Below are positions 34,625 to 44,134 of a stretch of 64,000 nucleotides of DNA, piece after piece. Where the stretch lies: the NCBI RefSeq assembly GCF_001270065.2, contig NZ_LFYT02000004.1:1-64000 (forward strand), in the 5' to 3' direction. Below the pieces are notes generated by a model. That model saw only the letters and a program-made list of their open reading frames with translations, did no database searches and was not told the DNA's origin. The first letter of the stretch is position 1. The number at the start of each line of letters is the position of its first letter. Source of the stretch: Limnohabitans planktonicus II-D5 (GTDB taxonomy: Bacteria; Pseudomonadota; Gammaproteobacteria; Burkholderiales; Burkholderiaceae_C). The translations under genes and the position numbers were made by a program.

Positions 34625-36493
34625 TCATTCTTTATAGGTTTTTGTGCTATAGGTGGAGACGGCGGGCTTGTCGAGGGTGATTTTGGCCTTGACATACGCC
34701 AAGAAGGAGTCAGCGTAGTCCAGGAAGGTGTTTTCCTTGAGGCTCTTGTCAATCCCTTTGAGGGTCAGGTAATTGTCGCCACCGCCTGCGGTGAAGTCGT
34801 TCGTCACGACCTTGTACGTGCCGGCCAGGTCAAAGTTGGCCCAAGCACTGTTTTTGTAAATTTCAAGGTTGCTGATGCGAGAGCCCTTGGCTTTGGTGAT
34901 GTCCACATCAAAGCGCAAACCTGCGGTGTAGGGGTAGGCGCCAGAACCTGTGCCGCCGTTGTTGCCGAGCATGGAGTCCACGCCGTCTTCCAGTGAGTCC
35001 TTGACCTGTTGACCGGTCATGCTGATGCGAACCAACACGTTCTTGAAGGGCAGCAATTCATAGACCTTGCCAACGGTGATATCACCTTTGGCGATGTCGA
35101 TGCGCACGCCCCCACCGTTTTGCAGCGACAGATCTGCGCCGCCAAAGCGTTGGCCTTGATCCAGGAAAGCTTGCGCGACCAGTTGCTGGATATTGCCGCC
35201 TTGGCTCACGACGGTGGCATCCTTGTTGCAAACGTCACCCAGTTTGGAACGGGTGGTGTCGCTCTTGGCACCAATGCCTGGCACTCGTCTCAGGCACAGG
35301 TTGTCATTGGCCGAGCCAACTTTGACGGCACCCAGTGCAGTTTTGGCGTCACTGAATGGCTTGAGTGCTGTTGTTGTGGCGGCCAACGGCGTGGTGAAGC
35401 GGAATGCGCCCACCTGTTTGAGAGCTGCCGTGTAAGCCGCCGCATCTGCGGTGCTGCTGGCGGCCGACGTTCCGGTTTTGCTGTCTTTGTAGCTGTCACT
35501 CACCAAGATCATGGGCTGACCATTGCAAGCGCTGACGTTGCCGTATTTGTCGAAGTCAACATTGAGTTTGCCAATGGCATAGCTGTATTGCCAGGCTTGC
35601 ACGATGCAGACCTTTTGGCCACTTTTGTCTTGCAGTTGCGTGGCGTAGGGGCCTTCAGGTGTCAGACCGACAGCTTTCAATGTGTCGGGGCCGAGCAGGC
35701 TGTGCGAATCGCCGCCCACGATGACATCGACACCGTCGAGTTTGGGTGCCAGGGTTTTCACATCCATTTCATAACCTGCGTGGCTCAGGAGGATGATTTT
35801 GTTGACGCCCTGAAGGCGCAGTGCGTCGATGGTTTGTTGTGCACTGGTGACTTCGTCTGCAATCACCGTGGTGGCATCAGGACGAGAGGCATTTTTTGTC
35901 TTGTTGGCAATGGTGATGCCGACAATGCCGATTTTTTGACCGCCGCGCTCCACGAGGGTGAAAGGGCTAAATTTGCCGGCAATCGGCGAGCTGCTGGCGG
36001 TTTTGATGTTGGCTGCAATGACAGGTGTTTTGCACTTTGCGGGGTCTTTGTGCAGGAAGTTGATGAACTTCGCCAAGCCCGAATCACCGCTGTCGAACTC
36101 ATGGTTGCCGATGGCCATGGCATCAAAGCACACGGTATTCATGGCCACTGCATCAGCTTCGCCGTCGCTTTGGGTGAAGTACAGGTCGCCCGTCAAGGCG
36201 TCGCCTGCATGGAGCTTGAGCACATTTTTGCTGCCGGCTGCTTCTTCTTGGATGGCGGCTGCCACCCGTGCAAAGCCGCCCAGCGGCAAGGTCACGGATT
36301 GAGTCGCACCGCTGGCATCCGGCAGCTTCAGCGTGGTGGTCTCGGCATCCAGATGCGAATGGTGGTCGTTCATGTGCAGCAAGGTGACCGACAGAGGGTC
36401 GCCACCGTCGCCACCGCATGCGCTGAGCGCCGCCACCAAGCCTGTGAGCAGGACATTTCGGGTTGACTTGATGACATTGATTCTTCGAAACAC
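34625..36493 (-). CDS. 5'-nucleotidase / 2',3'-cyclic phosphodiesterase-like lipoprotein
   Basis: Secreted UshA-type nucleotidase that releases phosphate from extracellular nucleotides. I favour the GTG at 36493 because TGGAGAA lies 6 bases upstream; ATG 36520 adds nine residues. The N-terminus has a lipobox (AALSACGG), so it is probably a lipoprotein. The metallophosphatase domain has [46 protein letters not shown] and [10 protein letters not shown]. The C-terminal substrate domain (about 400-620) has [22 protein letters not shown] and [14 protein letters not shown]. It may be phosphate-regulated, but no Pho box was recognised. A terminator follows. Confidence 0.92.
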   Translation of the reverse strand: MFRRINVIKSTRNVLLTGLVAALSACGGDGGDPLSVTLLHMNDHHSHLDAETTTLKLPDASGATQSVTLPLGGFARVAAAIQEEAAGSKNVLKLHAGDALTGDLYFTQSDGEADAVAMNTVCFDAMAIGNHEFDSGDSGLAKFINFLHKDPAKCKTPVIAANIKTASSSPIAGKFSPFTLVERGGQKIGIVGITIANKTKNASRPDATTVIADEVTSAQQTIDALRLQGVNKIILLSHAGYEMDVKTLAPKLDGVDVIVGGDSHSLLGPDTLKAVGLTPEGPYATQLQDKSGQKVCIVQAWQYSYAIGKLNVDFDKYGNVSACNGQPMILVSDSYKDSKTGTSAASSTADAAAYTAALKQVGAFRFTTPLAATTTALKPFSDAKTALGAVKVGSANDNLCLRRVPGIGAKSDTTRSKLGDVCNKDATVVSQGGNIQQLVAQAFLDQGQRFGGADLSLQNGGGVRIDIAKGDITVGKVYELLPFKNVLVRISMTGQQVKDSLEDGVDSMLGNNGGTGSGAYPYTAGLRFDVDITKAKGSRISNLEIYKNSAWANFDLAGTYKVVTNDFTAGGGDNYLTLKGIDKSLKENTFLDYADSFLAYVKAKITLDKPAVSTYSTKTYKE

Positions 36494-36777
36494 TTGGTTC
36501 TCCAGTAAGGGGTTAACCATTGATTGGAGTTGTTGCTGATTAAGGTTTCGGGTGATTTATATGAATTTTTTGTGTCAATATTTGCTTTCAAAGTGTAAAT
36601 ATCAATTAAATATTCATCATTGATAAATCCAGAAATGCAGCACAGATGACGAAGGAAGCTTCAAAGAGCTGTCAGACGGTGCATGTCAACGGCCAGCATT
36701 CCGCCCAAACCTCACTGATCCAGACATGAACCTCATCCATCGAATCGAACGATTCAGTCTTTGGGTGCTAAATTGCC

Positions 36778-37029
36778 ATGCAAACCTTTTCTGCCAACGA
36801 AGCTAAAACCCAATTCGGGCATTTCATCGATGTGGCCCAACGTGAACCCGTGCGTGTGATGCGCCGTGACCGTGTCGTTGGCGTGATGGTGTCTGCCAAA
36901 GACTACGAAGCCATGCGTGAGTTTTACGCCAACCGTTTGCAGCACACCCTGACAGAAACGGCAGCCCAAGCCGAGCAGGCGGGCTTGACCCCTGAGTTGC
37001 TGGACGACTTGCTGAGTGACGAGTCTTAA
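36778..37029 (+). CDS. Phd/YefM-family antitoxin
   Basis: Antitoxin-type DNA-binding protein of 83 residues: MQTFSANEAKTQFGHFIDVA and EPVRVMRRDRVVGVMVSAKD are the Phd/YefM dimer-fold segments, followed by a helical C-terminal tail (PELLDDLLSDES) that normally wraps the toxin. The next frame, overlapping by 14 bases, is a PIN-domain toxin that appears broken, so this may be an orphan antitoxin. The upstream 36521-36777 region is AT-rich and otherwise empty. Confidence 0.88.
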   Translation: MQTFSANEAKTQFGHFIDVAQREPVRVMRRDRVVGVMVSAKDYEAMREFYANRLQHTLTETAAQAEQAGLTPELLDDLLSDES

Positions 37030-37228
37030 GCGGGTCATCGACACCAACAACCTGATCAGCGCCGCGCTGTCTTCGCAAGGCGCTCCCGCCAAACTGGTGC
37101 AGTGGGCATTGGCGCAGCACCGGCTGGTGTTTGCCCAAGTCGCCTTTAAGGCCTTGCTGCAAGCGCCTGAGGTGCCAGGGCTGCGCGTGGTCTCGGTTCA
37201 CGAGGCGCTGCGGGCCTTGGGTCAATGA
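37016..37228 (+). pseudogene. Truncated PIN-family toxin (internal deletion)
   Basis: A 70-residue frame starting with GTG inside the antitoxin end. RVIDTNNLISAALSSQGAPA is the N-terminus of the putative toxin component PIN family (first catalytic Asp present). LLQAPEVPGLRVVSVHEALR matches the usual C-terminus. The ~60-70 residues between them, including the other catalytic acidic residues, are missing without breaking the frame. It is therefore unlikely to be an active nuclease. The REPIN array starts 47 bp downstream. Confidence 0.78.
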
Positions 37229-37274
37229 CTTCTATTGACTCGGCCTTGTGAAGTTTTCAATGCTCAAAGCTGTT

Positions 37275-38370
37275 GTAGGTCGGCGGTCGAAGACCCCGAC
37301 GTGAGCCTGTGCCGAAATCCATCATGTCGGACTCTGCGAGTGCCGACCTACAAGATGACATGCCTCACACATTGTTGTAGGTCGGCGGTCGAAGACCCCG
37401 ACGTGAGCCTGTGCCGAAACCCATCATGTCGGACTCTGCGAGTGCCGACCTACGAGATGACATGCCTCACACATTGTTGTAGGTCGGCGGTCGAAGACCC
37501 CGACGTGAGCCTGTGCCGAAACCCATCATGTCGGACTCTGCGAGTACCGACCTACGAGATGACATGCCTCACACATTGTTGTAGGTCGGCGGTCGAAGAC
37601 CCCGACGTGAGCCTGTGCCGAAACCCATCATGTCGGACTCTGCGAGTGCCGACCTACGAGATGACATGCCTCACACATTGTTGTAGGTCGGCGGTCGAAG
37701 ACCCCGACGTGAGCCTGTGCCGAAACCCATCATGTCGGACTCTGCGAATACCGACCTACGAGATGACATGCCTCACACATTGTTGTAGGTCGGCGGTCGA
37801 AGACCCCGACGTTAGCCTGTGCCGAAACCCATCATGTCGGACTCTGCGAGTGCCGACCTACAAGATGACATGCCTCACACATTGTTGTAGGTCGGCGGTC
37901 GAAGACCCCGACAGGGGCCTGTGCCAAAACCCATAACGTCGGACTCTGCGAGTACCGACCTACGAGATGACATGCCTCACACATTGTTGTAGGTCGGCGG
38001 TCGAAGACCCCGACGTTAGCCTGTGCCGAAACCCATCATGTCGGACTCTGCGAGTGCCGACCTACAAGATGACATGCCTCACACATTGTTGTAGGTCGGC
38101 GGTCGAAGACCCCGACGTTAGCCTGTGCCGAAACCCATCATGTCGGACTCTGCGAGTGCCGACCTACAAGATGACATGCCTCACACATTGTTGTAGGTCG
38201 GCGGTCGAAGACCCCGACAGGGGCCTGTGCCAAAACCCATAACGTCGGACTCTGCGAGTGCCGACCTACGAGAAGACATGCCTCACACATTGTTGTAGGT
38301 CGGCGGTCGAAGACCCCGACGTGATCCTGTGCCGAAACCCATCATGTCGGACTCTGCGAGTAACGACCGA
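37275..38370. repeat. Tandem REPIN-like array, 102-bp period, 11 copies
   Basis: GTAG of the forward GGTC-GAA-GACC arm recurs at 37275, 37377, 37479, 37581, 37683, 37785, 37887, 37989, 38091, 38193 and 38295, always 102 bp apart. Each unit has a 25-nt spacer, an inverted GTCGG-ACTC-(TGC or variant)-GAGT-N-CCGAC-CTAC arm and a ~25-nt linker (GATGACATGCCTCACACATT). Copies 7 and 10 share a variant spacer (CAGGGGCCTGTGCCAAAACC); copies 6, 8 and 9 share GTTAGCC, which shows block duplication. The last right arm is mutated. It lies between the convergent PIN remnant and Lrp gene. The open frame through it arises because 102 is a multiple of three. Confidence 0.95.
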
Positions 38371-38413
38371 CGAGATGACATGACTCACACATTTCAAACT
38401 TCAGCGTGCCGGA

Positions 38414-38902
38414 TCAATAGGGCAGCACCGGCAAGGTGGTGGTGAACTTGGCCCGTTTGGTCGAAAAAAAGGCCTTCACATTGCGCACATTGGCGTCCTG
38501 CGTGAACAGCGCCTGGCTGATGACCAGGTAGTGCGGCATGTCGCGCGCCTGCACCACCAGCATGAAGTCGGGGCCGGGCGACACGCGCCAGCACTGCTGC
38601 ACCGCATCGTGCGCCACGGCACGGGCTTCAAAGGCGTCCAGCTGCTCACTGCCCTGCCTGTCGAGTGACACCTCGACCAGCGCTGTGAGACCATGGCCCA
38701 GTGTGACGGCGAGTCTGTCTGCACTGAGCACGGCCACCTGCCGCTCGACCCAGCCGCCCTCGACCAGCCGCTTGACGCGGCGCAGGCAGGTGGGGGGCGA
38801 GACATTCACTTTGTCGGCCAGCGCCACATTGCTCAGGCTGGCGTCGCGCTGCAGGCTGTCCAGCAGTTGCAGGTCAATGGCATCGAGTTCTTCGTGGTTC
38901 AT
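38414..38902 (-). CDS. Lrp/AsnC-family transcriptional regulator
   Basis: Regulator of 162 residues; the start at 38902 has AGGAG 5 bases upstream, while the longer frame does not. The N-terminal helix-turn-helix is ELDAIDLQLLDSLQRDASLS, NVALADKVNVSPPTCLRRVKRL. The C-terminal RAM/effector domain is ALVEVSLDRQGSEQLDAFEA and WRVSPGPDFMLVVQARDM. The ligand is probably an amino acid (family knowledge). Divergent from glmS with several palindromes between them, which suggests autoregulation. Confidence 0.92.
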   Translation of the reverse strand: MNHEELDAIDLQLLDSLQRDASLSNVALADKVNVSPPTCLRRVKRLVEGGWVERQVAVLSADRLAVTLGHGLTALVEVSLDRQGSEQLDAFEARAVAHDAVQQCWRVSPGPDFMLVVQARDMPHYLVISQALFTQDANVRNVKAFFSTKRAKFTTTLPVLPY

Positions 38903-38969
38903 GGGGCTCCTTTGTGGTGATGCTTGCGCTGTACTGGATTGCCACGCTTCGCTCGCCATGACGGGCTTC

Positions 38970-39067
38970 ATGATTTCTTAAATCATTTAAATTTGAAATT
39001 TTATTTCATTAAATTCATTTTATGAAACATTTAAATAAATATTGAAAGAAATTGATCTGAAATTTCA
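38970..39067. promoter_or_regulatory. Cluster of AT-rich palindromes in Lrp/glmS gap
   Basis: Palindromes read ATGATTT-CTT-AAATCAT (38970-38986), GAAAT-TTT-ATTTC (38995-39007), TTCAT-TTT-ATGAA (39014-39026) and TGAAATTTCA (39058-39067). The centres of the first three are 23 and 19 bp apart, roughly two helical turns, as expected for cooperative binding by a multimeric Lrp-type protein. Confidence 0.6.
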
Positions 39068-39115
39068 AATCACCCGTTCTAACATCCAACCACTTCACTG
39101 TTTTGGAGCATCAAT

Positions 39116-40975
39116 ATGTGTGGCATCGTCGGCGCAGTTTCTTCTCGCAACATCGTTCCCATCCTCGTGCAAGGCCTGCAGCGGCTCGAATACCGGGGCT
39201 ATGACTCTTGCGGCGTGGCCGTGCATGCGGCCAGTCTGGGTGGCACGGGTGGCCTGCAGCGCGCCCGCAGCACCTCGCGCGTGGCCGAGCTGATGGATCA
39301 GGTGAGCGCCGACCACATCGAAGGCGGCACCGGCATCGCCCACACGCGCTGGGCCACACACGGCGCGCCCGCTGTGCACAACGCGCACCCGCACTTCAGC
39401 CACGGCACGGGCGCTGCTGACACCAAGCCCGGCAAGGTGGCGCTGGTGCACAACGGGATCATCGAAAACCACGAAGAACTGCGCGCCGCCCTGCAGGCCA
39501 AGGGCTATGTCTTCAGCAGCCAGACCGACACCGAAGTCATCGCCCACCTGGTGGACAGCGTGTACGACGGCGACATTTTTGAAGCCGTCAAAACCGCCCT
39601 CCGCCAGCTGCACGGCGCGTATGCGATTGCGGTGTTCCACAAAGACGAGCCGCAGCGCGTGATTGGCGCGCGTGCAGGTTCGCCGCTGATTTTGGGCGTT
39701 GGCCAGGGCGAAACTTTCCTCGCCAGTGACGCGATGGCATTGGCCGGTGTGACCGACCAAATCGTCTATCTGGAAGAAGGCGACGTGGTCGACATTCAGC
39801 TGGGCAAATACTGGGTGGTGGACCGTGAGCACAAGGCCGTGACCCGCGTGGTGAAGACCGTGCACGCCCACAGCGGCGCGGCCGAACTGGGGCCGTATCG
39901 CCACTACATGCAAAAAGAAATCTTCGAGCAACCGCGTGCCATTGCCGACACGCTCGAAGGCGTCGAGGGCATCACGCCCGAGCTGTTTGGCGACGGCGCA
40001 TATTCCACTTTCAAGGCGATTGACAACGTGTTGATCCTGGCCTGCGGCACCAGCTACTACAGCGGCTGCGTGGCCAAGTACTGGATTGAAGCGATTGCCA
40101 AAGTACCTTGCCAAGTGGAGATCGCCAGCGAATACCGCTACCGCGAATCGGTGCCCAACCCCAACACCCTCATCGTCACCATCACCCAAAGCGGCGAGAC
40201 GGCCGACACCCTGGCCGCGCTGCGCCACGCGCAAAGCCTGGGCATGACGCACACGCTCACCATCTGCAACGTGTCCACCAGCGCCATGGTGCGCGAATGC
40301 AAACACGCCTATGTGACCCGCGCAGGGGCCGAGATCGGCGTGGCCTCCACCAAGGCCTTCACCACCCAACTGGCAGGCCTGTTCTTGCTGACCTTGGCGC
40401 TGGCACAGACCAAAGGCCGCCTGAGCGACGAAGAAGAAGCCGGGCACATCAAAGCCATGCGCCACCTGCCCGCCGCGCTGCAAGCTGTGCTGGCGCTGGA
40501 GCCCCAAATCATCGCTTGGGCCGAAGAATTCGCCAGCAAAGAAAACGCGCTGTTCCTGGGCCGTGGCACGCATTACCCCATTGCCCTCGAAGGCGCGCTC
40601 AAGCTCAAAGAAATCACCTACATCCACGCCGAAGCCTATGCCGCAGGCGAACTCAAACACGGCCCGCTGGCCCTCGTCACCAGCGCCATGCCCGTGGTGA
40701 CGGTGGCCCCCAACGACCAGCTGCTGGAAAAGCTCAAAAGCAATATGCAGGAAGTGCGCGCTCGCGGCGGCGTGCTCTATGTGCTGGCCGATGGCGACAC
40801 GAAGATCGAAAGCAGCGAAGGCGTCAATGTGATTCGCATGCCCGAGCACTACGGCGTGTTGTCACCGATCTTGCATGTGGTGCCGCTGCAGTTGCTCAGT
40901 TATCACACGGCGTGCGCGCGGGGGACGGATGTGGACAAACCGCGTAACCTTGCGAAATCTGTGACTGTGGAGTGA
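39116..40975 (+). CDS. glmS: Glutamine--fructose-6-phosphate aminotransferase (isomerizing) GlmS
   Basis: Makes glucosamine-6-phosphate from fructose-6-phosphate and glutamine, the entry to amino-sugar synthesis. The N-terminal glutaminase begins MCGIVGAV; Cys2 is the nucleophile after Met removal. [10 protein letters not shown] and [12 protein letters not shown] are its conserved loops. Two SIS sugar-binding domains follow ([42 protein letters not shown]). The end, [10 protein letters not shown], is the canonical GlmS C-terminus. Length is 619 residues. GGAG lies before the ATG. No glmS ribozyme-like leader was recognised. Confidence 0.97.
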   Translation: MCGIVGAVSSRNIVPILVQGLQRLEYRGYDSCGVAVHAASLGGTGGLQRARSTSRVAELMDQVSADHIEGGTGIAHTRWATHGAPAVHNAHPHFSHGTGAADTKPGKVALVHNGIIENHEELRAALQAKGYVFSSQTDTEVIAHLVDSVYDGDIFEAVKTALRQLHGAYAIAVFHKDEPQRVIGARAGSPLILGVGQGETFLASDAMALAGVTDQIVYLEEGDVVDIQLGKYWVVDREHKAVTRVVKTVHAHSGAAELGPYRHYMQKEIFEQPRAIADTLEGVEGITPELFGDGAYSTFKAIDNVLILACGTSYYSGCVAKYWIEAIAKVPCQVEIASEYRYRESVPNPNTLIVTITQSGETADTLAALRHAQSLGMTHTLTICNVSTSAMVRECKHAYVTRAGAEIGVASTKAFTTQLAGLFLLTLALAQTKGRLSDEEEAGHIKAMRHLPAALQAVLALEPQIIAWAEEFASKENALFLGRGTHYPIALEGALKLKEITYIHAEAYAAGELKHGPLALVTSAMPVVTVAPNDQLLEKLKSNMQEVRARGGVLYVLADGDTKIESSEGVNVIRMPEHYGVLSPILHVVPLQLLSYHTACARGTDVDKPRNLAKSVTVE

Positions 40976-41002
40976 TTGACTTCAAGGCTTGGACGCCTTA
41001 AA

Positions 41003-41041
41003 TTCATGCAAAAATTAACTTCAAGTTAAATATTGCATGAA
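41003..41041. promoter_or_regulatory. 39-bp near-perfect palindrome overlapping a start codon
   Basis: TTCATGCAA (41003-41011) pairs with TTGCATGAA (41033-41041), and TTAACTT (41015-41021) with AAGTTAA (41023-41029), all centred on C41022. Only the flanking AAA/ATA positions contribute two mismatched pairs. It includes the ATG (41037) of the DUF4143 ATPase gene, so it could be an operator or an mRNA hairpin hiding the start. Confidence 0.85.
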
Positions 41042-42218
41042 AAATATAGAGCGACAAGCCTTGGGTGTGCTGCTCCAGCGGGCCACGCTTTACCCAGTGG
41101 TGACGGTGTTGGGGCCCAGGCAGTCGGGCAAAACCACCTTGTGCCGGATGACATTTCCGGACAAGCCCTACGTCAATCTGGAGCAGCCCGATGTGCGGGA
41201 GTTTGCGCAGCAGGACCCCAAAGCGTTTTTGGCGCAGTTTCCGGATGGCGCCGTGCTGGATGAAATTCAGAATGTGCCTGCACTGTTGTCGTGGATTCAG
41301 GTGCTGACCGATGCCGATCCGCGCAAAGGTCGTTTCGTATTGACAGGTAGCCATCAGTTGCAAGTGAGTGCGCAGGTCACGCAATCGTTGGCGGGGCGGA
41401 CGGCGGTGTTGGAACTGTTGCCTTTGAGTTTGTCCGAGTTGGCTGCGGCGGCCATTTTTGTCCCTGAATGTGCAAATGTGAACAGATGGATGCTGCAAGG
41501 CGGTTACCCCCGCATCCATGCGCAAGAGATGCCGCCCGAAGTGATGTTGTCAGATTACTTTGCCACCTATGTCGAGCGCGATGTGCGCCAGCTCATCAAC
41601 CTCAGGCATCTGCGCGAGTTTGGGCAATGTGTGCGTTTGCTGGCGGGGCGCACTGGGCAGTTGCTCAATCAGTCCAGTCTGGGCAACGAGGTGGGGGTCA
41701 GCAGCAACACCATCACTCAATGGTTGAGTATTCTTGAAGCGTCATTTCTCGTGTTCAGCTTGGCACCCTGGAGCGTCAACATTGGCAAGCGCTTGGTGAA
41801 GAGCCCCAAAATTTATTTTTACGATGTGGGGCTCGCCTGCTGGTTGCTGGGCATCAAGACGGTTGAGCAGCTGCAGCACCACCCCTTGCGCGGAGCCTTG
41901 TTTGAAAACCTGGTGGTGCTGGAAGTGCTCAAGTCCTTGCGCAACCAAGGCTTACGCGATCCTTTGTATTTTTTCCGTGACAGCAATGGCCTGGAGATTG
42001 ATCTGTTGCTGGAGCGTGCAGATGGCATTGAGCTGGTCGAGATCAAGGCTTCGCAAACAGTGGCCGCACCGCTGTTCAAAAACTTGCGCACCGTCAGCGC
42101 CTTGCTGGGGGAGCGCGTGAAAAGCCAATATCTCGTTTATGGCGGCGATGTCGGGCAAGCGCGAACCGAAGTGGGGGTTTTGCCCTATTGGCAAGCAGGT
42201 TCTTGGGTGTCGTCGTGA
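41037..42218 (+). CDS. AAA ATPase with C-terminal DUF4143
   Basis: ATP-binding protein of 393 residues in the AAA_14/DUF4143 group. Walker A is GPRQSGKTT (26-34), Walker B is AVLDEIQN (about 76-83), and LTGSHQL is the sensor segment. The DUF4143 part (about 200-390) includes LINLRHLREFGQCVRLLAGR, a winged-helix-like SSNTITQWLSILEASFLVF, and a nuclease-like FFRDSNGLEIDLLLE ... ELVEIKAS pattern. The role is unknown; such genes are scattered and often look horizontally acquired. Its base composition is more AT-rich than its neighbours. There is no Shine-Dalgarno; a large palindrome covers the start. Confidence 0.9.
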   Translation: MKNIERQALGVLLQRATLYPVVTVLGPRQSGKTTLCRMTFPDKPYVNLEQPDVREFAQQDPKAFLAQFPDGAVLDEIQNVPALLSWIQVLTDADPRKGRFVLTGSHQLQVSAQVTQSLAGRTAVLELLPLSLSELAAAAIFVPECANVNRWMLQGGYPRIHAQEMPPEVMLSDYFATYVERDVRQLINLRHLREFGQCVRLLAGRTGQLLNQSSLGNEVGVSSNTITQWLSILEASFLVFSLAPWSVNIGKRLVKSPKIYFYDVGLACWLLGIKTVEQLQHHPLRGALFENLVVLEVLKSLRNQGLRDPLYFFRDSNGLEIDLLLERADGIELVEIKASQTVAAPLFKNLRTVSALLGERVKSQYLVYGGDVGQARTEVGVLPYWQAGSWVSS

Positions 42219-42563
42219 AGACTTTGAATGGATCAAGGCTGATCCATCCATGCTTTTCGCTGTTGAGCGGTTTTTGACGTCAAGATCCGGTCCCATGAAG
42301 TTTGCACGGCCCTAGACCTTTGGGAGCGGGGCCCCGCCGAGATAAACCCTCGCAGTTCACTACACATCACGCCGAGGGCAGGGCTCCTGCACATACTTAA
42401 GGGCTTCCGACATGAGTCAAGGCCCTGATCTTCGTTTCAGACTTCATGGATGCGGATCAGTCGCCACGCGGTTTGGCTATGTCGCGTGTTTCAAACCCTG
42501 GAATGGTTGTCAAGGCTTGCGAGGGCCTGCAAATCGCAGGCCTTCAAGCCCAATGAGCCTCAA
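42219..42563. other. Non-coding region with GC-rich inverted element
   Basis: No gene seen. TTGGGAGCGGGGCCCCGCC (about 42319-42338) contains the perfect palindrome GCGGGGCCCCGC. About 50 bp on, GCCGAGGGCAGGGCTCC is its approximate inverted partner, so this may be a second kind of REP-like element. It lies between the convergent ATPase and tldD genes. Confidence 0.55.
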
Positions 42564-44024
42564 TCAAGCCGTGCCGCCCACCGTGAGCCCGTCGATGCGC
42601 AGCGTGGGCTGACCCACGCCCACCGGCACGCTCTGGCCCTCTTTGCCGCAGGTGCCCACACCCGAGTCGAGCTTCATGTCGTTGCCGATCATGCTGATCT
42701 TCTTGAGCGACTCGGGGCCGCTGCCGATCAAGGTGGCGCCCTTGACGGGGTATTGGATCTTGCCGTTTTCCACCCAATAAGCCTGGCTGGCCGAGAACAC
42801 GAACTTGCCGCTGGTGATGTCGACCTGGCCGCCCGCGAAGTTGGTGGCGTACAGGCCTTTTTTGATGCTGGCCACAATTTCTTCGGCGCTCTTGTCACCA
42901 CCCAGCATGTAGGTGTTGGTCATGCGCGGCATGGGCACATGGGCATAGCTTTCGCGGCGGCCGTTGCCGGTGGGCTTGACGCCCATCAAGCGAGCATTCA
43001 TGGAATCCTGGATGTAGCCGCGCAAGATGCCGTCTTCGATCAGCACGTTCTTTTGGCTGGCGTGGCCTTCATCGTCCACGTTCAGCGAGCCCCGGCGGTC
43101 AGCAATCGTCCCGTCATCCAGCACGGTGACGCCTTTGGCCGCCACGCGCTGGCCAATGCGGCCACTGAAAGCGCTCGAGCCCTTGCGGTTGAAGTCACCC
43201 TCCAGGCCATGGCCCACGGCTTCGTGCAGCAGCACGCCTGGCCAACCATTGCCCAGCACCACAGTCATTTCGCCTGCGGGGGCGGGGCGTGCGTCGAGGT
43301 TGATCAGCGCGGCCGACACGGCTTCTTGCACATAGGCTTCCACCATGGCGTCGTCAAAGTAGGCCAGGCCAAAGCGGCCACCGCCACCGCTGCTGCCCAC
43401 TTCGCGGCGGCCGTTTTGCTCGGCGATCACGGTGACCGACAAACGGATCAAGGGGCGCACATCTGCGGCCAAGGTGCCGTCGGCGCGGGCCACCATGACC
43501 ACGTCGTATTCGGTGGCCAAACCGGCCATGACCTGCACCACACGGGGGTCCTTGGCGCGGGCGATTTTCTCGACACGGCCGAGCAAATTCACCTTGGCGG
43601 TGCTGTCCAGCGTGGACATGGGATCGAGCGAGGGGTAGAGCGAGCGGCTGGCCGACACCTTGCGGGCAGGCACTTTGATGCGTTTGTTTTGAGCCACAGA
43701 AGCAATGGAGCGCACCGTCATGGCCGCGTCCATCAAAGAGGCTTCGGAGATGTCGTCCGAGTAGGCGAAAGCGGTTTTCTCGCCCGAGACAGCCCGCACG
43801 CCCACACCCTGGTCGATGCTGAAGCTGCCGGTCTTGACGATGCCTTCTTCGAGGCTCCAGCCTTCAGAGCGGGTGTACTGGAAATACAGATCGGCGTCAT
43901 CGACCGCGTGGGCTTTGATGGCGTTCAGGGCTTGCGTCAGGTGGGTTTCATCCAGGCCAAAAGGCTCAAGCAAGAGGGCGCGGGCTGTGGCCAGGCGTTC
44001 GATGGTGGGTTCGCGTGAAATCAT
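42564..44024 (-). CDS. tldD: Metalloprotease TldD
   Basis: Zinc metalloprotease that works with PmbA/TldE to trim unfolded or modified peptides, in E. coli also microcins and CcdA. From ATG 44024 it is 486 residues; 30 extra upstream codons are rejected as they lack the family N-terminus. The zinc motif is H267-E268-A-V-G-H272 in LLHEAVGHGLEGD, and CGKEGQSVPVGVGQPTLRI near the end contains the third-ligand Cys region. REVGSSGGGGRFG is also conserved. PmbA is not in the window. Confidence 0.96.
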   Translation of the reverse strand: MISREPTIERLATARALLLEPFGLDETHLTQALNAIKAHAVDDADLYFQYTRSEGWSLEEGIVKTGSFSIDQGVGVRAVSGEKTAFAYSDDISEASLMDAAMTVRSIASVAQNKRIKVPARKVSASRSLYPSLDPMSTLDSTAKVNLLGRVEKIARAKDPRVVQVMAGLATEYDVVMVARADGTLAADVRPLIRLSVTVIAEQNGRREVGSSGGGGRFGLAYFDDAMVEAYVQEAVSAALINLDARPAPAGEMTVVLGNGWPGVLLHEAVGHGLEGDFNRKGSSAFSGRIGQRVAAKGVTVLDDGTIADRRGSLNVDDEGHASQKNVLIEDGILRGYIQDSMNARLMGVKPTGNGRRESYAHVPMPRMTNTYMLGGDKSAEEIVASIKKGLYATNFAGGQVDITSGKFVFSASQAYWVENGKIQYPVKGATLIGSGPESLKKISMIGNDMKLDSGVGTCGKEGQSVPVGVGQPTLRIDGLTVGGTA

Positions 44025-44134
44025 GGTGGCATTGTAGGCACGGATCAAGACCCTTGCCGGGGCTGGAGAGCCGAGGACTGCACCGACCGTGACCGAGTCG
44101 GGTTCGCAAATCAAAGGACCTCCGCCCTGAAAGC

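Noticed and set aside
35009..36466. 485-codon plus-strand frame opposite the 5'-nucleotidase.
   Set aside because: Antisense shadow; the minus-strand gene has all nucleotidase motifs and a terminator.
37235..37936. Open frame of 233 codons with 34-residue repeats (CCRSAVEDPDVSLCRNP...).
   Set aside because: It exists only because the 102-bp period is a multiple of three; arrays with 101-, 134- and 136-bp periods do not keep a frame from unit to unit, and it has no start signals.
39027..39115. Possible glmS ribozyme or leader.
   Set aside because: The glmS ribozyme is a Gram-positive feature and no matching core was seen in this short AT-rich leader.
39095..40849. 584-codon minus-strand frame opposite glmS.
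   Set aside because: Antisense shadow of glmS.
42450..44018. 522-codon plus-strand frame opposite tldD.
   Set aside because: Antisense shadow of tldD, which has the HEAVGH zinc motif.
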